A stretch of 64,000 bases of DNA from Melioribacteraceae bacterium (GCA_021739765.1 JAIPBD010000003.1:310001-374000), one strand, 5' to 3'; positions 25,338 to 35,337 are shown, numbered from the stretch's first letter. The notes: generated by a model from the sequence alone, not told the origin. Program-made: numbers and translations.

Positions 25338-27284
25338 TTAATTTGCTTCTCTCCAATTCCCGTCTTCCCTAATTATTTCAATCAGTTCGTCAACGGCATG
25401 TTTAGAATTAATATTACGCCTAACAACATCTTTTCCTCTGTACAATGTAATTTTCCCTACACCGGAACCTACATATCCATAGTCAGCATCCGCCATCTCA
25501 CCGGGGCCGTTTACGATACATCCCATTATTCCGATTTTCACACCTTTTAAATGATCGGTTCGATTTCTAATAAGGTTTGTTACTTCGACCAAATCAAAAA
25601 GTGTTCTACCGCATGAAGGACAAGCAATATATTCTGTTTTTGAAATTCGGACTCTTGCCGCTTGGAGAATTCCGAACATCACAGTATTCACTTTTCGAAG
25701 ATCAACACTGTTTATTTCCGCCCAAACACCATCCCCAAATCCATCAATCAACAATCCACCCAAATCGGTTGACGCGAACAGTTGAAAATCATCAACCGTT
25801 AAATCTGCGTAACTTCTTTTGATGATAACCGGATTTTTTACTTTTCTGAGCAGCAATTCATAAAACACCCTTCTTTGCTCCGGCATAGCGTGTAAGTTGT
25901 TTGTGGTTAATACGAAGACAACCTTTTCATTATTTGCGACTAAATTAAACTCGGACTTAAAAACATCTTCAATCGCGATTGAGACAAAGTTCATTACAAA
26001 TGATTTTGATTTGTTCTTCAAATATTCGTCAAAAGAAAAAAGTGGGAATCCTTTAGTTTTGTCTTCGAGTGAAATCCATTTTTTGTAATTCCAGATCAAC
26101 TTAATGTTTTGAGGGGCATCAAAATTAAGTTCGTTTTCACCGAGAAAAATTAGATCCGAACACATTTCAGAATAATTCCATTTATCTAAATCCGCTGAGT
26201 AGTCATAACCGATCTGCCGAAATGTGGCAAAATCAATTCCGGATAATTTGCTAAAATCGGCAACTACGCGGGGAACATTGCTTGCTCCTATCGAAGTTAC
26301 TTCAAAACTTTCGCGTAATTCGTAAGAATAAGGATCTTTTGTCTGTGTTTCGATTTCCGGAACAAGTTTGTGACCCGAACGATTCAAGTATCGTTCGGCA
26401 AGTGAAAATGCAACGGGAATTTCCGCCTCGGGTTCTTCGGTTAAAGAAACTCGGATAGTATCTCCGATTCCATCTTCGAGTAAAGTTCCGATTCCAACAG
26501 CCGATTTAATACGGCCGTCTTCGCCATCGCCGGCTTCCGTAACTCCGAGGTGTAAGGGATAATTCATTCCTGCTTCAATCATTTTCTGAACAAGCAGCCT
26601 GTATGCTTGAACCATTACGCGGGTGTTGCTTGCTTTCATGGAAAGAATAATTTCGTGGTAATCCAAATCTTCGCAAATCCTTAAAAACTCAAGTGCAGAT
26701 TCTACCATTCCCAGAGGTGTATCACCATATCGGCTCATTATACGATCCGATAAAGAACCGTGGTTGGTTCCAATCCGCATCGCGGTTCCATATTCTTTGC
26801 AAATTTTTACTAAAGGAGAAAACCGCTCATAAATTCGTTGAATTTCGGATTCATATTGAGTGTCACTATATTCAATCTGCTGAAATTTCTTTTTATCAGC
26901 ATAATTTCCCGGATTAACGCGCACCTTTTCAACAATTCGCGCGGCAAGTTCTGCCGCATTCGGGGTAAAGTGGATATCCGCAACTATCGGAGTTTTGTAA
27001 CCACGCAATAATAAACCGTCTTTTATTTCCTTAAGGTTTTGCGCTTCTTTTATGCTTGGGGCAGTAATTCTGACAAGTTCACAACCTACGTCAATCATTC
27101 TGATTGACTGTTCAATTGTGGCTTGAGTGTTCATCGTGTCAGTCGTTGTCATTGATTGAATTCGTATGGGATTTTCACCACCGATGCCTAAATCGCCAAC
27201 TTTTACTTCACGAGTTTCAAATCTCGAATAATTTGAAATGCTGTTACAATATTTATTGATCGTTTCTATCATTTTCGCTCTCAT
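25338..27284 (-). CDS. ispG: 4-hydroxy-3-methylbut-2-enyl-diphosphate synthase, long form
   Basis: 648 residues from the ATG at 27284; a TTG at 27296 is less likely. The TIM barrel (QSMTTTDTMN, VADIHFTPNAAELAA, RIGTNHGSL, EIILSMKASNTRVMV) is followed by a ~250-residue insert absent from the E. coli enzyme, then the iron-sulfur domain with CPSCGRTLFDL and GCIVNGPGEMADADYG. Catalyses the penultimate MEP-pathway step, making HMBPP for isoprenoids; it may feed the carotenoid genes at the left edge. The long form is typical of Bacteroidota, Chlorobi and plants. Confidence 0.96.
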   Translation of the reverse strand: MRAKMIETINKYCNSISNYSRFETREVKVGDLGIGGENPIRIQSMTTTDTMNTQATIEQSIRMIDVGCELVRITAPSIKEAQNLKEIKDGLLLRGYKTPIVADIHFTPNAAELAARIVEKVRVNPGNYADKKKFQQIEYSDTQYESEIQRIYERFSPLVKICKEYGTAMRIGTNHGSLSDRIMSRYGDTPLGMVESALEFLRICEDLDYHEIILSMKASNTRVMVQAYRLLVQKMIEAGMNYPLHLGVTEAGDGEDGRIKSAVGIGTLLEDGIGDTIRVSLTEEPEAEIPVAFSLAERYLNRSGHKLVPEIETQTKDPYSYELRESFEVTSIGASNVPRVVADFSKLSGIDFATFRQIGYDYSADLDKWNYSEMCSDLIFLGENELNFDAPQNIKLIWNYKKWISLEDKTKGFPLFSFDEYLKNKSKSFVMNFVSIAIEDVFKSEFNLVANNEKVVFVLTTNNLHAMPEQRRVFYELLLRKVKNPVIIKRSYADLTVDDFQLFASTDLGGLLIDGFGDGVWAEINSVDLRKVNTVMFGILQAARVRISKTEYIACPSCGRTLFDLVEVTNLIRNRTDHLKGVKIGIMGCIVNGPGEMADADYGYVGSGVGKITLYRGKDVVRRNINSKHAVDELIEIIREDGNWREAN

Positions 27285-27314
27285 ATTAAAACACAATTAC
27301 GGTGCAATTTGTTT

Positions 27315-27839
27315 CTAATTTTCTAAAAAATTAAAGATCGCCTGAACAAATGTAAAACTTGAGTCGGGATCTCTCCCTGTTATGATATTTTTTTCTTCCA
27401 CAACTGGTTGAGATAGAAAATTCACTTTTCCTTTTTGAAGTTCCAACTTACAAGCAGGATAACATGTCGCCATTTTATCCTTTAATATTCCGCTTTTCGC
27501 CAAAATTACGGATGCGTTACAAATTGCGGAGACTAACTTTTTGCCTTTATGGAAATCAGTGACCAATTTTAGCAGTTTTTCATTCGACCAATAATTCTTA
27601 ATTCCTTCCCCGCCGATAATAATTAGTCCGGCAAAGCTGCTTTCCCTCATATTATATATTTGGACATCGGGTCTTACTTTTGCCCCGTTATTACCGACAC
27701 AAAGGGAATTTGAATCTGAAGCGACAAATATTTTATATCCTTTTGTAATCAAAAATTGAGTTGCGACATTATATTCAGTTTCGTTAAAGTTATTAGCGGA
27801 TAAAAATATAAGCAGGCTTTTACGAATAAATTGGTTCAT
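27315..27839 (-). CDS. DJ-1/PfpI-family protein
   Basis: About 174 residues from the ATG at 27839, preceded closely by GGAAG; an in-frame TTG at 27866 would add nine residues. Features of the DJ-1/PfpI fold: SLLIFLSANNFNETEY at strand one, AGLIIIGGEGI and the nucleophile elbow LVSAICNASVILAKSGIL with the reactive Cys, followed by KMATCYP. Members act as peptidases, glyoxalase/deglycase-type enzymes or chaperones; this sequence does not decide among them. It lies 30 bp upstream of ispG on the same strand. Confidence 0.85.
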   Translation of the reverse strand: MNQFIRKSLLIFLSANNFNETEYNVATQFLITKGYKIFVASDSNSLCVGNNGAKVRPDVQIYNMRESSFAGLIIIGGEGIKNYWSNEKLLKLVTDFHKGKKLVSAICNASVILAKSGILKDKMATCYPACKLELQKGKVNFLSQPVVEEKNIITGRDPDSSFTFVQAIFNFLEN

Positions 27840-28028
27840 TTCTTCCGGTAAAATATAAGTAGGCAATATACTAAAAGCGTTTCACGATTGACACATTCTT
27901 GCTCACGAACAAGTTGTTCATGTTTTATTATTAGGCAAGAATTCAAAATGAAATGATATATTTCACGTTAGCAATTATTAGAAATTTATTGTTTTTGCAA
28001 CTCACTATATTTATTTTGATTTACCACC

Positions 28029-29903
28029 ATGAGAATACCCGAACAAAAAATAGACGAGATTAGAAATTCCTCGAACATTGTGGATATTGTATCCGGTTAC
28101 GTACAATTAAAAAAACGGGGTAAAAATTTTATCGGATTGTGCCCATTCCATCAGGAAAAAACACCCTCATTTACAGTTAGTCAAGAGAAACAAATCTACC
28201 ATTGTTTTGGCTGCCATAGCGGCGGTAACATTTACAAATTCTTGATGGAATACAACAATATTTCATTTATCGAAGCGGTTCAGGAAGTCGCGGGTCATGT
28301 CGGGATAAAACTCGATTTAAAAGATGGATTCGATAACGAGCAACAGAATGAGCAAGAGCTTTATTACGAAATCAACCGTGTCGCGGCGTTGTATTTTTCG
28401 AACAATTTGCTGAAGTCTTCACAAGGAGAAATTCCGAGAGAATATCTAAAAAACAGAAACATCAAAACACAAACACAAAGAATTTTTGGGATTGGCTGGG
28501 CTCTGAACGAATGGGAAAATTTGTTGAATTATCTTCGCGAAAGCAAAATTGATTTGGAGAAAGCCGCTCATCTTGGATTAATTGATAAACGAAACGATAG
28601 CTCCTTTTATGATAAATTTCGAGGCAGAATAATTTTTCCGATTTTTTCTCCAAACGGACGAGTTATTGCGTTTGGCGGAAGAGTTTTGGAAAAGGATGCA
28701 AAAACCGCTAAATATCTTAACTCGCCTGAATCTACAATTTATTTAAAACGAAAATCTCTTTATGGATTGTATCACTCCAAAGATGAAATTAGAAAATTGG
28801 ATAAAGCGATTCTGGTTGAAGGATATATGGATTTGGTGATGCTTCATCAATTCGGGATTAAAAATGTAGTTGCCTCTTCCGGAACTTCTTTGACTGAGGA
28901 GCAAGTCCAACTACTTTCAAGGTTCACTCGAAATGTGGTTGTACTTTTTGATTCGGACAAAGCAGGGGAAGCAGCATCACTAAGAAGTATCGAAACTCTT
29001 TTAAAGTACGATTTTGATGTAAAGTTGGCTTCGCTGCCTGAAGGTGATGATCCCGATTCTTACTTAAATAAAAACGGAAAGGATGAGTTCGTAAACCAAC
29101 TTAAAAAAGCGGAAAATTTTATTGAGTATCAGACCAGAAAATTTCAAAAAGCCGGGATGTTTGATGATCCGACCAAATATTCAGACGCGGTTAAGGAACT
29201 GGTTAAATCTGTTTCGTTTGTAAATGATGAATTAAAAAGAAGCATTCTGCTAAAAAACATTTCACAAAAGTTTAATCTCCGTGAAAAATTGCTCGAATCG
29301 GAACTTGATAAACTAATGAGCGAAAATGAGCGTCGGGCAGAAAACAGAAGAATGCCGGAAAATGCTCCCCCTTCATCCGCCGCACCACCGGATGTAATTG
29401 AACAAGACAAAAGATTTATGGGTCTCGAAAAACAATTGATCAAAATTCTTTTTGAAGGCGACGAGAATATTATGGGAACGATATTGGATGAAATTCCACC
29501 GGATGATTATTCAAATAAATCCTTTAGATATTTGGCCAAATTGGTTTTTGAAAATTTCAAGAAAAACATACATGAACCGGCAGCGCTTATCGAAAAAATA
29601 GAACACGAGGAATTAAAGAGTTACATTCTAAAACTGAGTTTGGAAGAAACTCCAATCAGCAAAAAATGGGAGGAAAAAACCGGCTATCTCGATGAGTCCG
29701 ATATTCCGACCAGATTTGCGAAAGACCTGATCATAAACTATAAAATAATAAAGATTGAAAACGAAATATCAGCTCTTAATAATAAAATTACATCTTCAAA
29801 AATTGAATCGGAAGTGCGCGAATTATTAGAAGAGGTTTTACATTTAACGAAAGAGAAAAACGAATTGGTTTCAAGCAAAAAAGAGGTAGTCAATGATGAA
29901 TAA
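28029..29903 (+). CDS. dnaG: DNA primase
   Basis: 624 residues. N-terminal CHC2 zinc-binding domain (CPFHQEKTPSFTV ... YHCFGCHSGG, ~39-65), catalytic core with FRGRIIFPIFSPNGRVIAFGGR, TOPRIM domain with LVEGYMDLVMLHQFG and LFDSDKAGEAA, then a C-terminal helicase-interaction region (~440-624). It makes RNA primers for replication forks. A short, proline-rich linker (ENAPPSSAAPP) separates core and C-terminus. The last 11 bases overlap the following GH13 gene, so expression is coupled to that unrelated gene. Confidence 0.96.
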   Translation: MRIPEQKIDEIRNSSNIVDIVSGYVQLKKRGKNFIGLCPFHQEKTPSFTVSQEKQIYHCFGCHSGGNIYKFLMEYNNISFIEAVQEVAGHVGIKLDLKDGFDNEQQNEQELYYEINRVAALYFSNNLLKSSQGEIPREYLKNRNIKTQTQRIFGIGWALNEWENLLNYLRESKIDLEKAAHLGLIDKRNDSSFYDKFRGRIIFPIFSPNGRVIAFGGRVLEKDAKTAKYLNSPESTIYLKRKSLYGLYHSKDEIRKLDKAILVEGYMDLVMLHQFGIKNVVASSGTSLTEEQVQLLSRFTRNVVVLFDSDKAGEAASLRSIETLLKYDFDVKLASLPEGDDPDSYLNKNGKDEFVNQLKKAENFIEYQTRKFQKAGMFDDPTKYSDAVKELVKSVSFVNDELKRSILLKNISQKFNLREKLLESELDKLMSENERRAENRRMPENAPPSSAAPPDVIEQDKRFMGLEKQLIKILFEGDENIMGTILDEIPPDDYSNKSFRYLAKLVFENFKKNIHEPAALIEKIEHEELKSYILKLSLEETPISKKWEEKTGYLDESDIPTRFAKDLIINYKIIKIENEISALNNKITSSKIESEVRELLEEVLHLTKEKNELVSSKKEVVNDE

Positions 29904-31368
29904 TCCGGCGCTTTACGAAATAAACACAAGAGTTTGGCTGCGAAATTTTGATTCGGAAGGGAATAAGGCAACCTTAAAAGATGTACCAATAAGTTATTGG
30001 GAAGCACTAAAAAAACTTGGAATGGATTATGTTTGGTTGATGGGAATTTGGCAAACCAATAAAGAGACTGTTCCAAAATATTGTTTCGAGGATTTTTTAA
30101 TCCGCGAATATCAAACAGCGCTAAAAGATTGGAAAAGGGAGGATGTAATAGGATCACCCTATTCAATCGATTTTTATGAAGTTAACGATTCAGTCGGAAC
30201 CGAAAAAGAATTGATAGAACTTAAAAAGTATCTGAATTCAATCGGGATAAAGCTAATTTTAGATTTTGTACCAAATCATTTCAGCGCAAATTCCCGGCTA
30301 ATAAAAGAACAACCAAACTTGTTTCTTCAGGCGAATGAAAAGTATCATTCCTCCGACCCATACACTTACTTTAAACCCGAAGGCTCCGAATATATTTTCG
30401 CTCACGGTCGAGATCCGTTTTTCCCGGCTTGGCAAGATACAATTCAAGTGAATTATTTTTGTGAAGAAGCACGAAAATTTATGTCGGATATATTGGTGAA
30501 TCTAACAAATTATTGCGACGGTGTTCGGTGTGATATGGCAATGCTGGCTTTGAACAATGTATTCGATAACACATGGGGTGCCATACTTGATGACGGTAAA
30601 TGTAATACGCCTTCAACCGAATTTTGGCAGATGGCAATTGAAAAAGTGAACAAGCACAATGGCGATTTTATTTTTATCGCTGAGGCATATTGGAATCTGG
30701 AGTGGGATTTACAGCAATTAGGATTTGATTACACATACGATAAAACACTCACAGATCGATTGATTGAAGGATACGTTCCCCAGATTGCCGCTCATTTGTT
30801 GGCTGAAAGTAATTATCAAAATCATTCATTGCGGTTTTTGGAAAATCACGATGAAACACGCGCGATAAAGTCATTAGGCAAAGAAAAATCGAAAGCCGCT
30901 GCTGTTATTATTTCAACATTAAACGGTATGCGATTTTATAATGATGGTCAGTTTCAAGCAAAAAAAGTAAAAATTCCGGTTCAGCTTGGTCGTGAACCCG
31001 AGGAAAAAATCGATTCGGAAGTTTATGATTTTTATACAAATCTACTTTCAATTACGAAAGATAAAATTTTCAAAATTGGAGTGTGGAGATTACTGCGACC
31101 AATAGCCGCGTGGGAAGGCAATTATTCCTATAAAAATATTCTTGCTTGGGAATGGCGACTCGAAAATCAACGACGAATTGTAATAATTAATTATGCCAAT
31201 CAAACATCTCAGTGCAGACTTAAAATTGATGTTGAAGGGCAATCTGAAGAATTCAAAATTTTCGATCTTCTATCCGGTGAAAAGTATATTCGTTCAGCGG
31301 AGGAGATTTACGGTTTGGGAATTTACATCGAACTCAAGAATTATAAGAGTCATATATTTTGTTATTAA
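29893..31368 (+). CDS. GH13 alpha-amylase-family enzyme
   Basis: 491 residues, cytosolic (no signal peptide). The (beta/alpha)8 barrel motifs of GH13 are present: LDFVPNHF (region I), DGVRCDMAML with the nucleophile Asp (region II), FIAEAYW with the acid/base Glu (region III) and FLENHDETRA with the stabilising Asp (region IV). The N-terminus YEINTRVWL is typical of intracellular alpha-amylase-like enzymes. Substrate is probably an alpha-glucan or oligosaccharide. The start lies within the dnaG end, and two glycosyltransferase genes follow at once, so a small carbohydrate operon trails dnaG. Confidence 0.9.
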   Translation: MMNNPALYEINTRVWLRNFDSEGNKATLKDVPISYWEALKKLGMDYVWLMGIWQTNKETVPKYCFEDFLIREYQTALKDWKREDVIGSPYSIDFYEVNDSVGTEKELIELKKYLNSIGIKLILDFVPNHFSANSRLIKEQPNLFLQANEKYHSSDPYTYFKPEGSEYIFAHGRDPFFPAWQDTIQVNYFCEEARKFMSDILVNLTNYCDGVRCDMAMLALNNVFDNTWGAILDDGKCNTPSTEFWQMAIEKVNKHNGDFIFIAEAYWNLEWDLQQLGFDYTYDKTLTDRLIEGYVPQIAAHLLAESNYQNHSLRFLENHDETRAIKSLGKEKSKAAAVIISTLNGMRFYNDGQFQAKKVKIPVQLGREPEEKIDSEVYDFYTNLLSITKDKIFKIGVWRLLRPIAAWEGNYSYKNILAWEWRLENQRRIVIINYANQTSQCRLKIDVEGQSEEFKIFDLLSGEKYIRSAEEIYGLGIYIELKNYKSHIFCY

Positions 31369-31372
31369 TTAA

Positions 31373-32101
31373 ATGAAAACAGCCGTCATCATTCCCGTTT
31401 ATAACGAGGAAAAATCTATCGCCAAAGTTATTCGCGACATTCCTTCACACCTCGTTCAGGAAATAGTAATCGTAAACAATAACTCTACCGATTCTACGGC
31501 TAAAGTTGCTTCCGATGAGGGAGCAACTGTTCTGTTGGAGACATTTCAAGGCTACGGAGCCGCGTGTTTAACCGGTATTGATTACTGTTCTAAGAAGGAT
31601 TTTGAGCTAATCGTATTTCTTGATGGAGATTACAGCGATTATCCCGCTGAAATGAATTTACTTACAGAACCGATTGTTACCGATAAATATGATTTTGTTC
31701 TCGGCAGCCGTGTAATGGGTGAAAGGGAAAAAGGAGCGCTCCCGATTCAATCGAGAGTGGGCAGCATAATAGCGGGCTTTTTGATCAACTTGTTGTGGAA
31801 AGTTAAATACACGGATCTTGGTCCTTTTAGAGCGATTCGGTTTGACAAACTGCGAAACCTCAAAATGGAGGATAAATGGTTTGGTTGGACAGTAGAGATG
31901 CAAATTAAAGCCGCTGATCAAAAACTAAGAATCAAAGAGGTACCGGTGAGTTATAAAAAACGAATCGGCGAATCGAAAATAACAGGGACAATTAAAGGCA
32001 CTGTTATGGCCAGCTACATAATTCTCAAAACAATTTTAACTTATGGCTATCAAAAATTAAAATATGGTAAAGTACTCGGTAATAATCCCCACTCTAAATG
32101 A
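31373..32101 (+). CDS. GT2 glycosyltransferase (DPM1/DPG-synthase-like)
   Basis: 242 residues with the GT-A fold: VIIPVYNEEKSIAKVI at the N-terminus, NNNSTDSTAKVA and the catalytic-metal motif FLDGDYSDYP (DxD). The GSRVMGEREKGALP and FRAIRFDKLRNL stretches match dolichyl/polyprenyl-phosphate sugar synthases of family GT2. No clear membrane helices, though the C-terminus has an amphipathic stretch. It starts 4 bp after the GH13 gene and overlaps the following GT2 gene by 38 bp. Likely transfers a sugar to a lipid carrier; donor unknown. Confidence 0.9.
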   Translation: MKTAVIIPVYNEEKSIAKVIRDIPSHLVQEIVIVNNNSTDSTAKVASDEGATVLLETFQGYGAACLTGIDYCSKKDFELIVFLDGDYSDYPAEMNLLTEPIVTDKYDFVLGSRVMGEREKGALPIQSRVGSIIAGFLINLLWKVKYTDLGPFRAIRFDKLRNLKMEDKWFGWTVEMQIKAADQKLRIKEVPVSYKKRIGESKITGTIKGTVMASYIILKTILTYGYQKLKYGKVLGNNPHSK

Positions 32102-32747
32102 GGAAAAATTTCTCCCTCGCACTCTTCAACAATTAAAGTCTTTTAATCAAAATCTTGAGATAATTGTAACTGACGGTGGAAGCATCGATAAAACAGTCAG
32201 CATTGCGCAAAGGGAAAAAATTCATTTGGTTGCTTCATCACCCGGAAGAGGAATTCAGCAAAAACGTGGCGCTCAAATAGCAAAAGGAGAAATTCTAATA
32301 TTCCTGCATGTAGATACAATTCTACCCAAACAATATTTTCAGATTTTAGAATCGTACACAAACAACCCCGATTTTTCCGCCGCTACTTTTCGATTAAAGT
32401 TTGACGAAGACAAATTCGCACTTAATCTTTATTCTTGGTTTTCGCGATTTGAGTCGATATTTACAACTTTTGGTGATCAGACAATTATTATCAGAAAAGA
32501 TTTATATAATCGGATAGGTGGATTTCCTGAAGTGAAAATTTTCGATGATGTTATAATCCTTCGAGAATTGAGGAGAAGAAAAGCGCTCATAAAAATTCCA
32601 CATTCAGTAATAACTTCGGCGCGCAGATTTAGAAAACATGGTCTTATAAAAACCCAACTTCTCAATGGGTGGTTTATTGTTAAATACCTTTTAGGATATG
32701 ATGTTGAGGAGATTTATAATAGCTATAATAATAAACATTCTTCGTAA
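32064..32747 (+). CDS. GT2 glycosyltransferase (TIGR04283-like)
   Basis: 227 residues. N-terminal YSVIIPTLNEEKFLPRTL, TDGGSIDKTVSIA, then the DxD-type HVDTILP and the downstream GDQTIIIRKDLYNRIGGFP, a combination typical of the TIGR04283 group of family 2 glycosyltransferases often found next to DPM1-like enzymes. It overlaps the preceding GT2 gene by 38 bp in another frame; the N-terminal GT motif lies inside the overlap, so the start is secure. Acceptor unknown. The sequential pair suggests two steps of one glycan or glycolipid. Confidence 0.87.
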   Translation: MVKYSVIIPTLNEEKFLPRTLQQLKSFNQNLEIIVTDGGSIDKTVSIAQREKIHLVASSPGRGIQQKRGAQIAKGEILIFLHVDTILPKQYFQILESYTNNPDFSAATFRLKFDEDKFALNLYSWFSRFESIFTTFGDQTIIIRKDLYNRIGGFPEVKIFDDVIILRELRRRKALIKIPHSVITSARRFRKHGLIKTQLLNGWFIVKYLLGYDVEEIYNSYNNKHSS

Positions 32748-32810
32748 ATTTAATACTTCTGAAACAGCAAAGTTTTTGCCGATTTTTAATTTCTATTTTA
32801 AATCATATTA

Positions 32811-33545
32811 ATGATATATTATTTATTTATAGATGAATCTGGAGATCATGGATTGATTAATATTGATTCGTCATTTCCTGTATTTGTTCTAGCCGGTGTA
32901 CTTATTTCAGAATCACAATATGTTGTTTTGGTTGAATCATTCCAGAGACTTAAAAAAAATTTTTGGGATGATAAAAAAGTGATATTGCATTCCCGAGATA
33001 TCCGCAAATGTGAAAAAGAATTCAGCGTTTTGTTTGATCTCGAATTCAAAAAACAATTTTATGGGCAATTAAATCGAATTATTAAGGATCATAACTATTC
33101 AATAATATCATCAGCTATCTTAAAAGAGAATTATGTAAGTAAGTATGGCAAATTATTAGATGATGTCTATGAAATATCCTTATCCTTTTTGATTGAGCGT
33201 TCAATATTTTTTTTAGATGACTTAGAAAAGAAATCCAACAAACTAAACATCATAATTGAAAGAAGGGGAAAGAAGGAGGATGCAAAACTCAAAAGTCATT
33301 TTATTAATTTGATTCAAAGAGGTACCGGATTTGTATCCGACATTCGAATAAAATCTTATTCAACAACGGTAAACTTTAAACGCAAGGATGAAGATATTGC
33401 TGGGTTACAACTTGCTGACTTAATTGCTTATCCAATTGCCCGATATGTCCTTGATTCTAAAAGAGCGAATCCGGCTTTTGACATTTTGTCAGAAAAATTC
33501 TATTCAAAAAATCACAAAAGGTATGGGTTAAAAGTGTTTCCATAA
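32811..33545 (+). CDS. DUF3800 domain protein
   Basis: 244 residues. Diagnostic motifs are YLFIDESGDHG at the N-terminus and LQLADLIAYPIARY near the C-terminus; conserved acids (Asp8, Glu9, Asp12 and the Asp of QLAD) suggest an RNase H-like metal site, which is inference. DUF3800 genes are frequent in genomic islands and near defence genes, but here the gene stands 63 bp after a glycosyltransferase with no other island marker. Its substrate and role are unknown. A hairpin follows at 33552. Confidence 0.82.
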   Translation: MIYYLFIDESGDHGLINIDSSFPVFVLAGVLISESQYVVLVESFQRLKKNFWDDKKVILHSRDIRKCEKEFSVLFDLEFKKQFYGQLNRIIKDHNYSIISSAILKENYVSKYGKLLDDVYEISLSFLIERSIFFLDDLEKKSNKLNIIIERRGKKEDAKLKSHFINLIQRGTGFVSDIRIKSYSTTVNFKRKDEDIAGLQLADLIAYPIARYVLDSKRANPAFDILSEKFYSKNHKRYGLKVFP

Positions 33546-33551
33546 AAGCAA

Positions 33552-33577
33552 AAAGCCAAGAACAAGATCTTGGCTTT
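33552..33577 (-). terminator. Terminator hairpin between convergent genes
   Basis: AAAGCCAAGA (33552-33561) and TCTTGGCTTT (33568-33577), 10-bp stem and 6-nt loop. The T-tail is better on the minus strand (T5 then GC then T4), which would end the M2 peptidase transcript; it may act in both directions. Confidence 0.65.
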
Positions 33578-33702
33578 AAACCGACCGGGGACACCCCAAT
33601 CCCGAAAAAAACATATAAATAATTTAATTTATTCTCAAATGAGAAGCAATTCAGAATCATTTTCAATTGAAACTGCCGCTACCTCACAAAAAAATTGTTC
33701 TT

Positions 33703-35319
33703 TTAATGAAAAAACTGCTCTGCGTAATACTTAGGATTTAAGTCCTCTCCTGTTGATTTATTTACCAGCTCATCCCATCGATAGAGCGCGCCGTAATTAA
33801 AGAACAACATCTTTAAGTAATCCCCGACTTTTTTATTCCCTGCAAAACTAAGATCATCTTTGAACGATTTGCCCAATACTTTTTCAGAGATAAAATAGTA
33901 AAGTTGGGATGCTAACATTTCGCCAAGTAAATAATTGTGATAGTATGCGGGATAAAGCGCAAGGTGAATTTTTGATGCCCAATCGGCTTTGTTTCTTCCA
34001 ATTGGCCTTTTAAGGAATTGAAATTTTTCAACTTTTTCCCACCACAAAGCATTCAAATCTTGATCAGGATTGCGATACATTTCCTTCTCAAAATTATAAA
34101 TGACAAGAACCCAACGGGCAAAAACAAATTGCTCCAATCTTGCGCTTTTTTTGCATTCATCAGCAATCTCATTTTTCTCGTCATCACCAATTCCAATCAT
34201 GTCGTCAATCCATTGCGGACTGGAAGCGAATCTGCCAAATATCATCGCAATCGCTTCAGTCGTAAAAATGTGTGAATGTTCGCGTAAAATCCATGGCAAT
34301 CTGTCATTTACATATTTGTCGTAAACCGCGTGCCCAAATTCATGCAGCATTGTTCCCATCCAATCATGATTTGGTTTTATGTTGCAAACGACTCTTACAT
34401 CTCCGCTTTTATCGATATTTGTACAATAAGCATGCTGGTATTTACCTTCTTTTTCGTAAAGATCACTCCTCTCAAGCAAATCGTCAATTTCTAACCCGAT
34501 GCCGTTAAAGTAATTTTTCGTTATTACTTCAATATTTTGGTCCAGATAATATTTGTCCAAATCCACTTTATGTATTTTTGGCGCATGCTGAAAGAAACGA
34601 TCTTGATAATGCCAAGGCATCAAATCTGTTTTATCGACTTTATATTTGTGAGAAAGGAAATTATCCATTTCGATTTTCAGCTCGGCGAATTTATCTCTTG
34701 AAAGATTATCAAGATCTTCAAAAATTTTGTCAAGTTCTTCTTCTTTCTGCTCACTCAATTCCAGACTCATTTGATAATAATTATCATAGCCAAGTTGATT
34801 TGCGGCCTTGTTACGTTTTTTTACAAGAGCGATAACATCATCGGCAACTAATCCTCCAATCTTTTTACTCGCATCCCAATAAGTCTCGAGTTCATTATTA
34901 TTTGTCGATTCGGATAAAACTTTTTCAACTTCGTTATCCGTAACTTTTTTGCCTTTAACTTCCGCTCTGAATGTCGCGAAACATTCTTCTATTTTTACCG
35001 AATCATTAATTATTTCGTGACGTAGATTCTCGTCATACTGATAGCCAGCGAATGAGTTATATAAAATTGTTAATTGTCGATTGAGAATTTCATCAGAAAT
35101 CTCGGTCGATTCCCGAAAGTCCTTAAGTTTCTCAAAATCCGATTTTGAGGCATGGACGTTGGTTATTTCGGTCTGAAATTGTCCGGCCTTTTCATAATCT
35201 TCTCTCTTTCCGGAAATACTGGCATCGAAATATGCGGCACTTGCGGCTTTAAATAACGGTACAATCACGTCTTCATACTTTGCGATGAAACGTTCTAATT
35301 CCAACTCTTTTCCATTCAT
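33703..35319 (-). CDS. M2-family zinc metallopeptidase (ACE-like)
   Basis: 538 residues, mostly helical, no signal peptide, so cytosolic. The gluzincin motif HEFGHAVYD (HExxH) is followed 20-odd residues later by TTEAIAM with the third zinc ligand. LVADDVIALVKKRNKAANQLG and the C-terminal FARWVLVIYNFEKEMYRNPD match the peptidyl-dipeptidase A (M2) pattern better than M3 or M32. It should cleave dipeptides from oligopeptide C-termini. It follows the GroES-like gene by 18 bp and probably shares its transcript. Confidence 0.85.
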   Translation of the reverse strand: MNGKELELERFIAKYEDVIVPLFKAASAAYFDASISGKREDYEKAGQFQTEITNVHASKSDFEKLKDFRESTEISDEILNRQLTILYNSFAGYQYDENLRHEIINDSVKIEECFATFRAEVKGKKVTDNEVEKVLSESTNNNELETYWDASKKIGGLVADDVIALVKKRNKAANQLGYDNYYQMSLELSEQKEEELDKIFEDLDNLSRDKFAELKIEMDNFLSHKYKVDKTDLMPWHYQDRFFQHAPKIHKVDLDKYYLDQNIEVITKNYFNGIGLEIDDLLERSDLYEKEGKYQHAYCTNIDKSGDVRVVCNIKPNHDWMGTMLHEFGHAVYDKYVNDRLPWILREHSHIFTTEAIAMIFGRFASSPQWIDDMIGIGDDEKNEIADECKKSARLEQFVFARWVLVIYNFEKEMYRNPDQDLNALWWEKVEKFQFLKRPIGRNKADWASKIHLALYPAYYHNYLLGEMLASQLYYFISEKVLGKSFKDDLSFAGNKKVGDYLKMLFFNYGALYRWDELVNKSTGEDLNPKYYAEQFFH

Positions 35320-35337
35320 AAATATTTTCTGCCTATT

